The notes below the pieces were generated by a model, which saw only the letters and a list, made by a program, of their open reading frames with translations, had not been told where the DNA came from and ran no database searches. Below are positions 52,142 to 62,200 of a DNA stretch of 64,000 nt, in pieces. The translations under genes and the position numbers were made by a program. This DNA is from a bacterium. GTDB lineage: Bacteria; Sysuimicrobiota; Sysuimicrobiia; Sysuimicrobiales; Segetimicrobiaceae. The stretch covers positions 1-64,000 of the forward strand of contig DATGHU010000005.1 in the NCBI GenBank assembly GCA_035307765.1. Direction: 5' to 3'. Position 1 is the first letter of the stretch; each line of letters begins with the position of its first letter.

Positions 52142-52271
52142 CCGGACGGTTGACCGTGACGGACGTCACCTCTGACAGTTCCGCCATAGGCGGGTCCGAT
52201 GCCGCAGTCGGGAAGAAATCGGTCCGCGGCACGCGGTGCCGCGGACCCGACCAACCTGTACCACGAACGGA

Positions 52272-52544
52272 CTACTTCACTGCGGCCTTAAGCTCCTTCG
52301 CAGCCGTGAACCTGGGAACCGTGCGTGCGGGGACGCGTACCGGCTCACCCGTCTGCGGGTTGCGGGCAATGCGCGCCTTGCGCTTGGAGACCTTGAACGA
52401 ACCGAACCCGGGGAACCGAACGCGATCGCCCTTCTTAAGGGCAGCGGTGAGGAGGTCGGTCACCTCGTCGACAACCCGCCCCCCTTCTGCCTTGCTCACC
52501 TTGAGCTTCTCGGCCAGCTTCGCCGCAAATTGTGCCTTCGTCAT
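52272..52544 (-). CDS. hup: HU-family DNA-binding protein
   Basis: A 90-residue histone-like protein that bends and compacts DNA as a dimer. The C-terminal arm ARIARNPQTGEPVRVPARTV contains the intercalating RNPxTG turn, preceded by GDRVRFPGFGSFKV. The ATG at 52544 with AGGAGGGACGT upstream is preferred over an ATG seven codons earlier. It stands alone. The IS element lies 138 bases beyond its 3' end. Confidence 0.94.
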   Translation of the reverse strand: MTKAQFAAKLAEKLKVSKAEGGRVVDEVTDLLTAALKKGDRVRFPGFGSFKVSKRKARIARNPQTGEPVRVPARTVPRFTAAKELKAAVK

Positions 52545-52941
52545 ACGTCCCTCCTGCTCCGTCATCGATTAGTGCTCGGGAGTAGGGTGTTCGGGGGACA
52601 GAAGCCGTTTCCTTCTGCGAGCCGTGTCATATTTGGTCCCGGCGAGAACCCCCACCGCCGGGGCGGCGGGTAGCGCACGCCCGGTCGTATGTTCACGACG
52701 GCCGGGCGCCCATGTTCCAGCCGACATGCCGTCCCTCCCCTGGGGCGGCGAAATCCGCCGCGAACTCCGGCGTCAGGATTCATACCCGGTCGTCCTCTTG
52801 CGCCTGGAAGGCCGGCGTTCTCCGGGGCCCGGAAACCAAGCCGTGACGGGAAATCGGGTGGAGGAAGCCGAATCCTCTCCGGGGTGCATCAGTCGACCGG
52901 GCCAACACCCCAGACTGGGCGTTGAGGGAGGGGAAAGTCAC
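52545..52941. other. Intergenic region between hup and an exported protein
   Basis: About 400 bases without a convincing gene, holding the promoters of the two divergent genes. Small GC-rich hairpins are present, for example CCCGG-TCGT/ACGA-CCGGG around 52680-52706. No clear -10/-35 pair could be assigned. Confidence 0.45.
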
Positions 52942-53475
52942 ATGCGAACCGTGCTCGCGCTCTTCATGGCCATCGCCGTCTCAACCGTCGCCGTCCCGGC
53001 TCAGGCAGGGGAAATCCAGGTCCCAGCCGGCACCTCGGTGTTGCTCAAGTTCCTCGACCCGGTGGACTCCGCCACGATCACCGAAGGCGCCACGGTGAAG
53101 TTCGAGGTGGCCGCGAACGTCATCGTCCAGCGGGCGGAAATCTTCCGCCAGGGCACCCCGGCGCAAGGGGTGGTGACCGACGTCTCACAACCGGGGATCT
53201 TCGGGAAGAACGCGCGGGTCCACGTCGCCTACTTGGAGGTGACGGCGACCGATGGGCGCCCGGTGCGCCTCTCGCCGCTTGATATCTCCGCCGACATGAT
53301 CCGGCAGGCCAAGGACGCCGGCGCGGCGGGAGGAGCGAGCCTGGCCGGGATCATCATCCTCGGACCGGTCGGGCTGGCGGCGGGGGCCTTCATTCGCGGC
53401 GGCCACGTCAGCGTTCCGGCAGGAGCCGTCGGGACCACCAAGGTGGTGGAACCGTTCAAGCTCGAGACTCCTTAA
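52942..53475 (+). CDS. Exported hypothetical protein
   Basis: A 177-residue protein with a clear signal peptide: MRTVLALFMAIAVSTVAVPA, probably cleaved after AQA (residue 22). The mature part begins EIQVPAGTSVLLKFLDPVDS and has beta-rich stretches (SATITEGATVKFEVAANVIV), then a glycine-rich hydrophobic segment near 130-150 (GASLAGIIILGPVGLAAGAF). This pattern recalls periplasmic beta-sandwich proteins of unknown role. The start follows GGGAGGGG. Its TAA stop overlaps the stop of ilvD as a palindromic TTAA. Confidence 0.7.
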   Translation: MRTVLALFMAIAVSTVAVPAQAGEIQVPAGTSVLLKFLDPVDSATITEGATVKFEVAANVIVQRAEIFRQGTPAQGVVTDVSQPGIFGKNARVHVAYLEVTATDGRPVRLSPLDISADMIRQAKDAGAAGGASLAGIIILGPVGLAAGAFIRGGHVSVPAGAVGTTKVVEPFKLETP

Positions 53476-55157
53476 AACCCCACGACGGCCCCCTGCGCCG
53501 ACGTGGACACCAGCGCGGCGTACTTGGCAAGCGCTCCCGTTCGGTAGCGAGGTTGTGGCGCACGCCACGCCTTCAGCCGGGTCTGGAGCTCCTCGGGCGC
53601 GATCTGCAGATCGAGCCGCCGGTTAGGAACATCGATGTCGATCATGTCGCCATCGCGGACGACGGCGATCGGGCCGCCGTTCGCCGCCTCGGGGGCGACG
53701 TGGCCAATGACCAGGCCGTGCGAGGCGCCGGAGAACCGCCCGTCCGTGATCAGGGCGATCTCCTCGCCGAGACCCTGGCCGTAGATGGCGCCGGTGACGG
53801 AAAGCATCTCCCGCATTCCCGGCCCCCCCTTCGGTCCCTCGTTGCGGATGACGACGACATCTCCCTTCGACAACGTGCCGCGGACGACGGCGGCCATGGC
53901 GTCCTCTTCGCGTTCAAACACCCGGGCCGGCCCGCGAAGCGCGAGGCGTCTCACGCCGGCGGTCTTGATCACCGCTCCGTCAGGCGCCAGCGATCCGCTG
54001 AGCACGGCCAGGGTCCCGCTCGACGAGATCGGGGTGCGAAACGGCCGGACGACATCCTGTTTCTCGGCCCGCCGGACGTCCTTGAGGTTCTCGGCCATGG
54101 TGCGTCCGGTGACCGTCAGAACCCCGCCATGGAGACACCCCCCCTCCAGCAGTTCCCGAAGGATCACGGGCACTCCACCGACCTTGTCCAGGTCCGCCAT
54201 CGTGTACCGACCGCCCGGGCGCAGGTCGGCGATGTGCGGGGTCCGGCGGCTAATCCGGTCGAAGTCCGCCAGTTCGAGCGGGACGCCCGCCTCGCGGGCG
54301 ATCGCCAGCAAGTGTAACACTCCGTTGGTCGACCCGCCCATGGCCACGAGGGTGGTGATAGCGTTCTCGAAGGCCTCCCGCGTCAGGATGTCCCGCGGCC
54401 TCACGCCGTCAACGAGGAGCCGCATGACGGCCTCGCCCACCTGGTGGCAGAGCTGCGGCCGGCGCGGGTCGACCGCGGGGATGGAGGCGCTCCCGGGCAG
54501 CGACATCCCCAGCGCCTCCACGCACGAGGACATTGTGTTGGCCGTGAAGAGCCCGCCGCACGAGCCTGCGCCGGGGCAGGCGACGCACTCGAGACGGTAG
54601 AGATCCGCGTCGCTCATCTTCCCCTCGGCATGGGCGCCGACCGCCTCGTAGACATCCCCGATCGTCACATCCCGACCATCAAAATGACCGGGCATGATGG
54701 TTCCGCCGTAGAGGAAGATCGCCGGCACGTTGAGGCGCGCGATCGCCAGCATCATCCCTGGGAGACTCTTGTCGCACCCGGCGATCGCCACCAGCCCGTC
54801 AAACGCCTCCGCCACGACCATCAGCTCAACGGAATCGGCGATGATCTCGCGGCTGACAAGCGATGCTTTCATCCCTTCGTGGCCCATGGCAATCGCATCG
54901 CTGACCGCGATGGTCGTAAACTGGATGGGAGTGCCGCTCGCCGACCGAACCCCTTGTTTGACATCCTTGGCGTCGACATCGAGGTGGAGGTTACAGGGGG
55001 TCACTTCGTTCCACGACGACGCGACGCCCACCAGCGGCTTCTTCAGATCGCCGTCCTTGAGCCCGGTTGCCCGGAGCATCGCCCGATGCGGCGCGCGCTC
55101 GGGGCCTTCCGTGACCTGCTTCGAGCGGGATCGCGGGTCGGTTGCCGTCCTGGCCAT
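53472..55157 (-). CDS. ilvD: Dihydroxy-acid dehydratase
   Basis: Fe-S dehydratase of branched-chain amino-acid synthesis (dihydroxy-isovalerate or -methylvalerate to the 2-oxoacid). The 561 residues have SSWNEVTPCNLHL near 50 (first cluster Cys), AIAGCDKSLPGM near 120 and CVACPGAGSCGGLFTANTMS near 190. The C-terminal block ALITDGRFSGASHG is typical of IlvD/Edd dehydratases; the spacing favours IlvD over phosphogluconate dehydratase. The ATG at 55157 has AGGAGG ten bases upstream. No other ilv gene is in the window. Confidence 0.93.
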   Translation of the reverse strand: MARTATDPRSRSKQVTEGPERAPHRAMLRATGLKDGDLKKPLVGVASSWNEVTPCNLHLDVDAKDVKQGVRSASGTPIQFTTIAVSDAIAMGHEGMKASLVSREIIADSVELMVVAEAFDGLVAIAGCDKSLPGMMLAIARLNVPAIFLYGGTIMPGHFDGRDVTIGDVYEAVGAHAEGKMSDADLYRLECVACPGAGSCGGLFTANTMSSCVEALGMSLPGSASIPAVDPRRPQLCHQVGEAVMRLLVDGVRPRDILTREAFENAITTLVAMGGSTNGVLHLLAIAREAGVPLELADFDRISRRTPHIADLRPGGRYTMADLDKVGGVPVILRELLEGGCLHGGVLTVTGRTMAENLKDVRRAEKQDVVRPFRTPISSSGTLAVLSGSLAPDGAVIKTAGVRRLALRGPARVFEREEDAMAAVVRGTLSKGDVVVIRNEGPKGGPGMREMLSVTGAIYGQGLGEEIALITDGRFSGASHGLVIGHVAPEAANGGPIAVVRDGDMIDIDVPNRRLDLQIAPEELQTRLKAWRAPQPRYRTGALAKYAALVSTSAQGAVVGF

Positions 55158-55300
55158 CAGTTGGGAGCCTCCTGCCGAAGCCTGTAAACGCCGCAACGGT
55201 CGGCACACACAGGGAATGCTCGCCCCTTCTGCAGATGCACGTGCGAGTCCTGCCCGCGGCCCCAGGACTGGGCGGGTCCGTCGACGAACACCTGCGCCCG

Positions 55301-55444
55301 ATGATCAGGCTGAGCTGTCCGCACTGCCACACGTCCTTCCTTCGCCTGACTGCGGCCGATGACGATGAAGAAGTGGTATGCCCTCACTGCCTGCGGCCGT
55401 TCGTCCCTGAGGAAGAGGAATGGGTTGATCCGGAAGACGAGTGA
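55301..55444 (+). CDS. Tiny zinc-ribbon protein
   Basis: A 47-residue protein with two CPHC knuckles (SCPHCHTSFLRL near residue 5 and VCPHCLRPFVP near 28) separated by an acidic loop, ending in a very acidic tail (EEEEWVDPEDE). It would bind one zinc. A longer in-frame start exists at 55142, but the region before M at 55301 does not look conserved. There is no strong ribosome site. Its last 61 bases overlap the 3' end of the convergent NHL gene. Moderately sure it is real. Confidence 0.55.
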   Translation: MIRLSCPHCHTSFLRLTAADDDEEVVCPHCLRPFVPEEEEWVDPEDE

Positions 55445-56406
55445 CTGGACTTCGGCGTGATCCGCACAAACTTTCGGAAGCTGCGGGCCTCCCGCGGCGG
55501 ATCGAGCTGGCGTCCGTACATCGTCCAGGAGACTTCTCCCACGTAGAGATCCCCGTGCGAATCGACGGCGATGGCGTGGGGCGCCAGAAACTGTCCCGCT
55601 CCCTCCCCCGGCAACCCATCGCCCAATCGGGCGAGCAGCTGGTCGCGGAGCGTGTAGATGCCCACCCGGGCTCCGAGGTTCGCCACCCCGGTGCTGACCG
55701 GAAGGCTCGGGCCAAGCTCCCCCACATACACCCGCTCGCCATCCGGATCCCGCTGATCGATAAACAACCCGCAGGGGCGGTACAGATTGTTCCACTGGGT
55801 TTCAAACTTACCCTGCGGGTCGAAGACCTGAATCCGGTGGTTCTCCCGATCGGCGACGTAAACGAACCCCTCGCGATCGACGCAAAGGTTGTGGGGGAGG
55901 TTGAACTGCCCGGGATCGGTGCCGGGCTCGCCCCACGAGAACAACAACGTGCCGTCGGGCGCATACTTGTGGACGCGAGAGTTCCCGTAGCCGTCGGAGA
56001 TGTACAGCGAACCGTCCTGTGCCAGGGCCACATGGGTGCACCGGTTAAACGGCCGACCGCTCCGGATCGGCGCCGGCTTGCCGGGGGCCCCAATCGTCAG
56101 AAGAACCTTTCCGTCCAGCGTGCACTTCCTCACGGTGTGGTCCCCGTCGTCGGTCAGGTAGATCGTGTCGTCTGCACCCATCGTCACGGCGTGCGGCCGG
56201 GCGAAGACGCCCTCCCCCCACGACGCGAGGAACGCCCCGTCCCGGTCAAAAATCGTCACCGGGTGCTCGCCCCGACTGAACACATGCACGCGATCCTGGC
56301 GATCGACCCCCACGCCGGAGACCTCCTTAAAGGTCCACCCCGCGGGAAGCTTTGCCCAGTCCTCCACGACCTCAAAGACGTACTCGCCGTTCCCTACCCT
56401 CGCCAC
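55384..56406 (-). CDS. NHL-repeat beta-propeller protein (peptidyl-alpha-hydroxyglycine lyase-like)
   Basis: A 340-residue propeller built of NHL repeats, such as FARPHAVTMGADDTIYLTDD, FNLPHNLCVDREGFVYVADR with ENHRIQVFDPQGKF, and FLAPHAIAVDSHGDLYVGEV. Similar bacterial proteins are annotated as 6-bladed propellers or resemble the PAL domain of peptide-amidating enzymes. The substrate is unknown and no signal peptide is visible. The C-terminal Ser-rich tail (SSHSSSGSTHSSSSGT) is encoded antisense to the acidic tail of the zinc-ribbon gene, so the true conserved end may be earlier. Confidence 0.8.
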   Translation of the reverse strand: MARVGNGEYVFEVVEDWAKLPAGWTFKEVSGVGVDRQDRVHVFSRGEHPVTIFDRDGAFLASWGEGVFARPHAVTMGADDTIYLTDDGDHTVRKCTLDGKVLLTIGAPGKPAPIRSGRPFNRCTHVALAQDGSLYISDGYGNSRVHKYAPDGTLLFSWGEPGTDPGQFNLPHNLCVDREGFVYVADRENHRIQVFDPQGKFETQWNNLYRPCGLFIDQRDPDGERVYVGELGPSLPVSTGVANLGARVGIYTLRDQLLARLGDGLPGEGAGQFLAPHAIAVDSHGDLYVGEVSWTMYGRQLDPPREARSFRKFVRITPKSSHSSSGSTHSSSSGTNGRRQ

Positions 56407-56904
56407 AGAGCCACCTCGCGCACCGAGATCAATTCACCGGGATCGATTTCCAGCGCATCGCGGAGGTCCCCTGCTCCTCCCCCCGATGCGCCCACGACTC
56501 GGGCCCCAAAGTCCCCTTACAATCCACACCGCCCGACGACGCTTCACCCTCGCGGGGCGTTTACGTGGCTCGAGCGGGACTACCGCAGACGGCGATTCGC
56601 TGGCAGTTCGACCGCCCGATAGTAGTACCCGCACCCCCTCTTCCGCTCGCGATGATCAACTGCAATCGATCCCGCTTCTTGAACCCCCGATGTCGACCGA
56701 CTCCTCCGGGGGGCCGGGACTCAACAGCGGCAGGTTTATTGATCCCGCTGCTCGATCAGGCGCGGGACACGGCCCTGATGAACGCCGTATCGGCGGGCGA
56801 TGTCCCCGCGACCGTGAAGGGAACCAGAGCCAACTCCTCCTCCTCGAGTATTCGCGCCACGCACATCGCACCATCGGCATTCGGACGAAGGCAGGGTCCC
56901 TCCG
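56407..56904. other. About 500-base gene-poor region
   Basis: Only weak, short open frames are present. One plus-strand frame at about 56750-56810 reads ARDTALMNAVSAGDVPATV, which resembles an ankyrin-repeat helix and could be a remnant, but the surrounding sequence does not continue as repeats. No promoter or RNA was recognised. Confidence 0.45.
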
Positions 56905-58206
56905 TCACGGCGGCCCGACGGTGAAGAGCACTGGGTAGTTCGCTCCCCCTTCGCTCATCGTGGATATGCGCAGATGCCCGTTCGCCGTTGGGGGCAGGTG
57001 GACCGTCGTCACCGTCCGGGGGGGGCCAGGCCCCACCGACGGAATATCGAGCAGGGCCCCGTTCACCAGCAGGGTCGCGCCTGCCAATCCGCTGTTGGCA
57101 TGGATGGCCAGTGCCACGGTGGTAGGGTGCGCGGTTGGGTTGGTCAGTTGAACGTCAAACGTGTAAATCACGCCGTAATTCCCATGCAGCGGCTCCCCGC
57201 TCACCTCGTCCCGCAGGAGGTCTTCGTTCGCACCCACCCACATCATTGGTTCCGGGCCGCCGACCGCGTACGAGAAGCTCCGGGCGACGACGGGGGGCCC
57301 GACCACTCCTCGTTGATGCTGTGTATCGAGCGGCAGGATCCGGCTGAACACCGGAGGCTCCCCCCTCCGTGGGAATTGGGCGGCCAGCTGCACTTCCACC
57401 CCCGAGCCCTCAAGCACCGCGATCTGCGCGAGACCGCTGGCCACATCGTTGGGAGGCACGCGGGTGGCCAGCAGCGGGATGATCCCGTTCGGCGGGAGTT
57501 GGAGGAACACCCCGGCCCGCGCCCAGTACTGCTCCAGGAATCCCCTGGCCGCCGTGTGCCCGGCCCGAAGCTCGTCGGGGTGCGGCCCCCCCGTCGCGCC
57601 CACGATCAAGAGCCGCACGGGCGAGGGGGTAGGATTGACGAGGGTGAGGATCAGCCACATGTTGCGATCGGTTCTGCCATTTTGATGGTGGTACAGGATG
57701 CGAGCGGTCTGCGAGGCACCGAGGGTTCCGGCATCTAAGATGCCGTCGTCGCTAACGGTCTCCGGACTATCGCTCACCAGCAGTCGCTGCGCATCCCGCC
57801 CAACCGCCGGCGTGTTCGTGAGCGTCACCGGGACGACCCAAATGAGGGGGGCTCCTTCGGAGGTGGTGATGTCGAGCTTCGTCAGGACCGTAACAGACCG
57901 TCCCGGGGAAAGCGGACTCAGAACCGGCTGCGTGCCGGCCAACACAATCTCCGCATCCTCGAGCTGCGGGAACGCGATGTGAGCGGCCATTTCAATGGCC
58001 AGACGGAGCGTGTGGACAGGCGTCGGGGCCCCGGCCACCTCGACGTGAAATGGCGAACTGAGCCGAACCACCGCACCACGACTGTGCGCCAGGGGATAAA
58101 AAACGGAGATGAGGACGGCGGCCACAACCGCCAGGAGGGGAAGCACCCCCCCAACTTGGCGTCGGCAGTTGATGTGAGTGTGGTCTTGCCTGACCAATAC
58201 CCCCAT
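56905..58206 (-). CDS. Exported or membrane-anchored protein of unknown function
   Basis: A 433-residue protein with one N-terminal hydrophobic segment (residues about 20-40, GGVLPLLAVVAAVLISVFYP) acting as a signal anchor or uncleaved signal. The remainder is beta-rich and neutral, with repeated extracellular-looking stretches such as VWVVPVTLTNTP-like and YTFDVQLTNPTAHPTTVALA. This suggests beta-sandwich domains facing outside. The start at ATG 58206 has no good ribosome site, so a start further in is possible. I do not recognise the family. It stands alone and reads toward the 500-base gene-poor region. Confidence 0.65.
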   Translation of the reverse strand: MGVLVRQDHTHINCRRQVGGVLPLLAVVAAVLISVFYPLAHSRGAVVRLSSPFHVEVAGAPTPVHTLRLAIEMAAHIAFPQLEDAEIVLAGTQPVLSPLSPGRSVTVLTKLDITTSEGAPLIWVVPVTLTNTPAVGRDAQRLLVSDSPETVSDDGILDAGTLGASQTARILYHHQNGRTDRNMWLILTLVNPTPSPVRLLIVGATGGPHPDELRAGHTAARGFLEQYWARAGVFLQLPPNGIIPLLATRVPPNDVASGLAQIAVLEGSGVEVQLAAQFPRRGEPPVFSRILPLDTQHQRGVVGPPVVARSFSYAVGGPEPMMWVGANEDLLRDEVSGEPLHGNYGVIYTFDVQLTNPTAHPTTVALAIHANSGLAGATLLVNGALLDIPSVGPGPPRTVTTVHLPPTANGHLRISTMSEGGANYPVLFTVGPP

Positions 58207-58625
58207 ACCCTCTTACGGCATCCGATGCGATGTGTTCTTCGACTCTCGGCTCCTTTCCTACCGCAAAAGAGTGAAGAGGCTCCGCGATACCGGCGTCACT
58301 CGAACACCTCAGCCCAGGTCGCCACGCGTTTCAGAGCCGGGCGACGCAGGCACTGATTGCCATGCTCGCCGCTTCGCCGAAAACAGCCTCCTGAAAAGAG
58401 GATGGCATGCGCCGAGGGGGAGAATGGCGCCGGTCGCGGGCGCTTGTCGGAAATCGAGACGGCTGGGAGCGGTGGTCACCGAACGCCGGCGTCCGCGACG
58501 TCGGCCCGGCGCCTTGCGCCGCCAACGCCTTCGGACGGGGGTGAGTCACGATCCCTTCTATGAGGCACCCGTGGGTTAGCTCGCTTCGTGGTTCTGGCAA
58601 CATCAACGCAAACCCATGATACGTA
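58207..58625. other. Intergenic region between the exported protein and tRNA-Phe
   Basis: About 420 bases with no supported gene. Short open frames on both strands have no ribosome site or family resemblance. No distinct hairpin terminator for the tRNA was identified. Confidence 0.45.
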
Positions 58626-58701
58626 TGGTGCCGGGGGACGGAGTTGAACCGCCGACACGGGGATTTTCAGTCCCCTGCTCTACCACCTGAGCTACCCCGG
58701 C
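58626..58701 (-). tRNA. tRNA-Phe (anticodon GAA)
   Basis: A 76-base cloverleaf including encoded CCA. The acceptor stem GCCGGGG (58695-58701, read on the minus strand) pairs with CCCCGGC (58630-58636), followed by A and CCA. The D arm has GCTCAGGTGGTAGAGC, the anticodon stem-loop is GGGGACTGAAAATCCCC with anticodon GAA, and the T loop is GTTCAACTC. Confidence 0.95.
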
Positions 58702-58717
58702 GCCGAGAACCGGTTTG

Positions 58718-58747
58718 AGTATAGCCGACGGTCCCGCCCGCGAGCAA
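58718..58747 (-). promoter_or_regulatory. Promoter of tRNA-Phe
   Basis: On the minus strand TTGCTC (58742-58747) and TATACT (58718-58723) are separated by 18 bases. The expected start lies about 10 bases before the mature 5' end of the tRNA. Confidence 0.65.
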
Positions 58748-58867
58748 GGGCACGTGCCGGCCCAGTAGAAGCCGTGTGAGGCGATTCACAGCGTGCGCGG
58801 TCCCCCCCCGCTATGCTGGGCCGTGGAAAGCCCAGAGCTTTTACGCATACGGGAGGAGGTCGCGGTG

Positions 58868-59215
58868 GTGAATCTTCCGACGCAGCAACCAATCGGGGAG
58901 CACCTTGATGAGGGGAGAACGACACGGGTGACCTTCGCCCACACCCTGCGCATTGAGACCGGCGACGAGGGGACCGACGGCACCGCAGCACACGAGGCCC
59001 CGGACGCCGAATCGATGCTGTGGCAATGGTCGCTGAAACAACGGGACGACGGGAAACCGTCTGCGGAGACCCTGAGCCGGTTCGATCGAGTATGGGAGGC
59101 GTTTGTGGCGGGCGAGACGCGCCCCCGTGTGGATGCCCAGCCGGAGAGGAAACGCAGAACAAAAGCGCGGCCGTCATACCCGATGTCGATCTTGCCCGGG
59201 AGCATCGACCGCTAA
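58868..59215 (+). CDS. Hypothetical protein
   Basis: A 115-residue protein starting at GTG 58868, with AGGAGG eight bases upstream. It is hydrophilic, with an acidic middle (DEGTDGTAAHEAPDAES) and a basic C-terminal tail (QPERKRRTKARPSYP). No motif, membrane segment or cysteine pattern was recognised. It converges with the glucan synthase gene. Function unknown. Confidence 0.55.
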   Translation: MNLPTQQPIGEHLDEGRTTRVTFAHTLRIETGDEGTDGTAAHEAPDAESMLWQWSLKQRDDGKPSAETLSRFDRVWEAFVAGETRPRVDAQPERKRRTKARPSYPMSILPGSIDR

Positions 59216-59294
59216 GCCGATCGATCGGAAACACCATCTGGCGAGGGGCTGCGCGTGATTACGATCGTCCACTCGTCGCTCCGCGACGGCATGC

Positions 59295-62200
59295 TCAGGC
59301 TAGTGGGGCGGTCTTAGGCGTCTGTGGCGTGAGGGCGTCCCTTGGATTCCCCATCACGGCGTGGACCACGTGAAGCCGCTCATCGTCCATAAGCTGAATA
59401 GCGGATGGGTCGACGGCGTTGCCGTCAAGGGTCGCCTCCGCGATCCCGCGACATTGCCGACCCGCGTTCACCACGGTAATCTGGTAGCGGCTACGACCGA
59501 TGTGCCAGGTGATCGAGTAGCCTGGCCAGGAAGCCGGAATACACGGGTCGAGCGCGAACGTGGAACCGTGGCGCGTGAGCCCTAGGATACTCTCGAGGCC
59601 CAGGCGATACAACCATCCGGCGGATCCCGTATACCACGTCCACCCTCCCCGGCCCATGTGAAGGGGATGGGCATAGACGTCCGCCGCGACCACGTAGGGC
59701 TCCACTTTGTATCGCTCTACGTCTTGCCGGGACCGCGCATGGTTGATGGGGTTCAGCATGTGAAAGAGCTCAACCGCTTCGTCCCCGTTCCCGAGCTTCG
59801 CGATCGCCATGGCGGTCCAGACGGCGGCATGCGTGTACTGGCCCCCGTTCTCCCGGATGCCCGGCACGTAGCTCTTGATGTAGCCCGGGTCGAGCGCTGA
59901 CTTGTCGAACGGTGGAGTCAAAAGCAGAATGACGCGCGCCGGCCGGTTGATGAGCAGGGTGCGCACGGCGTCCATCGCACGCTCGGCGTGCTGAGCCGGA
60001 GCCGCGCCGGACAGGACCGCCCAGGACTGGGCGATCGCGTCGATCTTGCACTCGTCGCTTTGTGCCGATCCCAGGGGCGTTCCGTCGTCGAAGTAGCCCC
60101 GCAGGTACCAGTTACCGTCCCAGGCGAGTTCGAGGACCTGCGCCAGCCGGGCGGCTTCGCTTTGATACCTGGCGGCCCTGACGTTATCGGTGCGCGCTTC
60201 ACACAGTGGCGCGAAACGGCTCAGGACCGCGTACAGGAACCAGCCCAGCCACGTACTCTCGCCCTTCCCCAGATGCCCGACGCGATTCATTCCATCGTTC
60301 CAGTCGCCGGAACCGATCAGCGGCAGTCCGTGCGCGCCGGCCGTGAGCGCACGATCGATCGCCCGCACACAGTGCTCATACAGTGTCCCATTCTCGGTGG
60401 ATACCCGCGGGCTCTCGTAGGCCTCGAGTTGCCCCGACGCAAGGGCCGGCGCCTCCAGGAACGGCGCCGGGGCATCAAGCACGGCCTGATCTCCGCTGGT
60501 CTCCACATAGTGCGCGACCGCATAGGGGAGCCAGAGAAGATCATCCGAGCATCGGGTCCGCACGCCGACGCCGGTCTCCTGGTGCCACCAGTGTTGAACG
60601 TCCCCTTCGGTAAACTGCCGACTGGCCGCCCGGAGCAGGTGGTCCCGGGTAAGATCGGGGCGCACGAAGGTCAGCGCCATCACGTCCTGGAGCTGATCGC
60701 GGAACCCATACGCGCCTCCCGGCTGGTAGTATCCCGAGCGGGCCCACACCCGCGAGCTCAGATCCTGGTACAGGAGCCAGCTGTTCATGATCAGGTCGAA
60801 TGAATCATCGGGCGTGTGCACCTGCACGGTGCCGAGCACCTCGTCCCACCGTGTCCGCACGGCCTCGGCGACGGCCTCGGCGGCCGCCACGGTACCGTGG
60901 CGCCGCATCAGCTCATCCGCTTCAGACCGGTCCTTCCCCTGTCCCAGCAGGATGAGGAGGCGTCGTGTCTCCCCCGGTTGCAGCTCGATGCGCGTGTGAA
61001 GCGCGGCGCATGGATCCAGACCAGCGCCGCACCGTCCGGATAAATGGCCTCGGCCGAGCGCGGCAGGCCGCGTTAACGAACCGTTGCGGCCCAGGAACTC
61101 CAGCCGGTCGCCACAGGCCGAGGTGAGTTCTTCACTCACCATGGCAAAGCCGACGCGGCCGCCGAACGCCTGGTTGTAGGAATTGCGTGCCAGGATCGCG
61201 TGCAACTCGAGATCGACCTCGGTCACGACGTGGAGGTGGTCGCCGGCCCGCGGGGGCCCGAGGGCCCATTCGTTGTAGGCGAAGATGTCGAGGCTCAACG
61301 GTCGATCGGTATGGTTCGTGAGCGTGAGCAGCGAGAACTTCACCGGATCGTCGGGATGCACAAAGACGTGGAGTTCCTGGGCCACACCGGGCATCACGTG
61401 AGAAAACCGGGTCATCCCAGCGGAGTGCCGCACCATCCACCGGCCGCTGCCGCCGCTGCGGCGCATCGGCCCAGGCGTGGCGGCCCATGCTTCGCCCGTG
61501 TCGGCGTCGCGCAGGAAGATGGCTTCCGCGGTCGGATCGATGATCGGATCGTTCGGAAAGGGGGTCAGCCGGTGCTCCCGGCTGTTCTCGGCCCAACTGC
61601 ACGATCCCCCCGAGGCCGTCACGATGGTGCCGAACCCCGGATTCGCGAGCACGTTGGCCCAAGGCATCGGCGTCTCCCGGTCACCGTCGAGCACCACCAC
61701 GTACTCGCGACCCTTGTCGGCGAAGCCGCCCAGCCCGTTACCGAACATGAGCGACGGCGCCTCCGGAACCGGGGGGACGATTTCCCCGGCTCTCGATCCG
61801 GCGGTGCGGCGGGGAACGAAGGCGGCCGGCCACTGTGGCTCGGGCGCCGGCACGTCAAGTTGGCTCGCGAGGTCGCCGCGGTCGCCGCTGAGGACCGCGC
61901 GCGCCGCGGCGGCGAGGAGCAGGCAGCCGGCCTCCCCCAGGACATCCCCGCGCAGCAGGAAAACGCCGCCGGGACGGCCCTTCCACCCCGCCCACGATCC
62001 ACTTTCCAGGAGCGTCTCAAGCTGCTTGTGGACTTCATCGCGGTAGCCGATCGGGTGGTCGTTGAGGATCACCACGTCGGCGCTCAGCCCCTTCAGGCGC
62101 CAGACCTCTTGGGCCTTCAGGACGCTCTGCACCAATGGGAGCGCGTTCTCGTCTAACACGCGCACGAGCAGGATGGGAAGATCGCCGGAGATGCCGTACC

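Noticed and set aside
56750-56810. Ankyrin-repeat-like peptide in the gene-poor region
   Set aside because: Only one partial repeat helix is visible and the frame has no start, ribosome site or neighbouring repeats. It may be chance.
58785-58817. TTCACA...TATGCT as a promoter for the hypothetical gene at 58868
   Set aside because: The spacer of 21 bases is too long for a normal sigma70 promoter.
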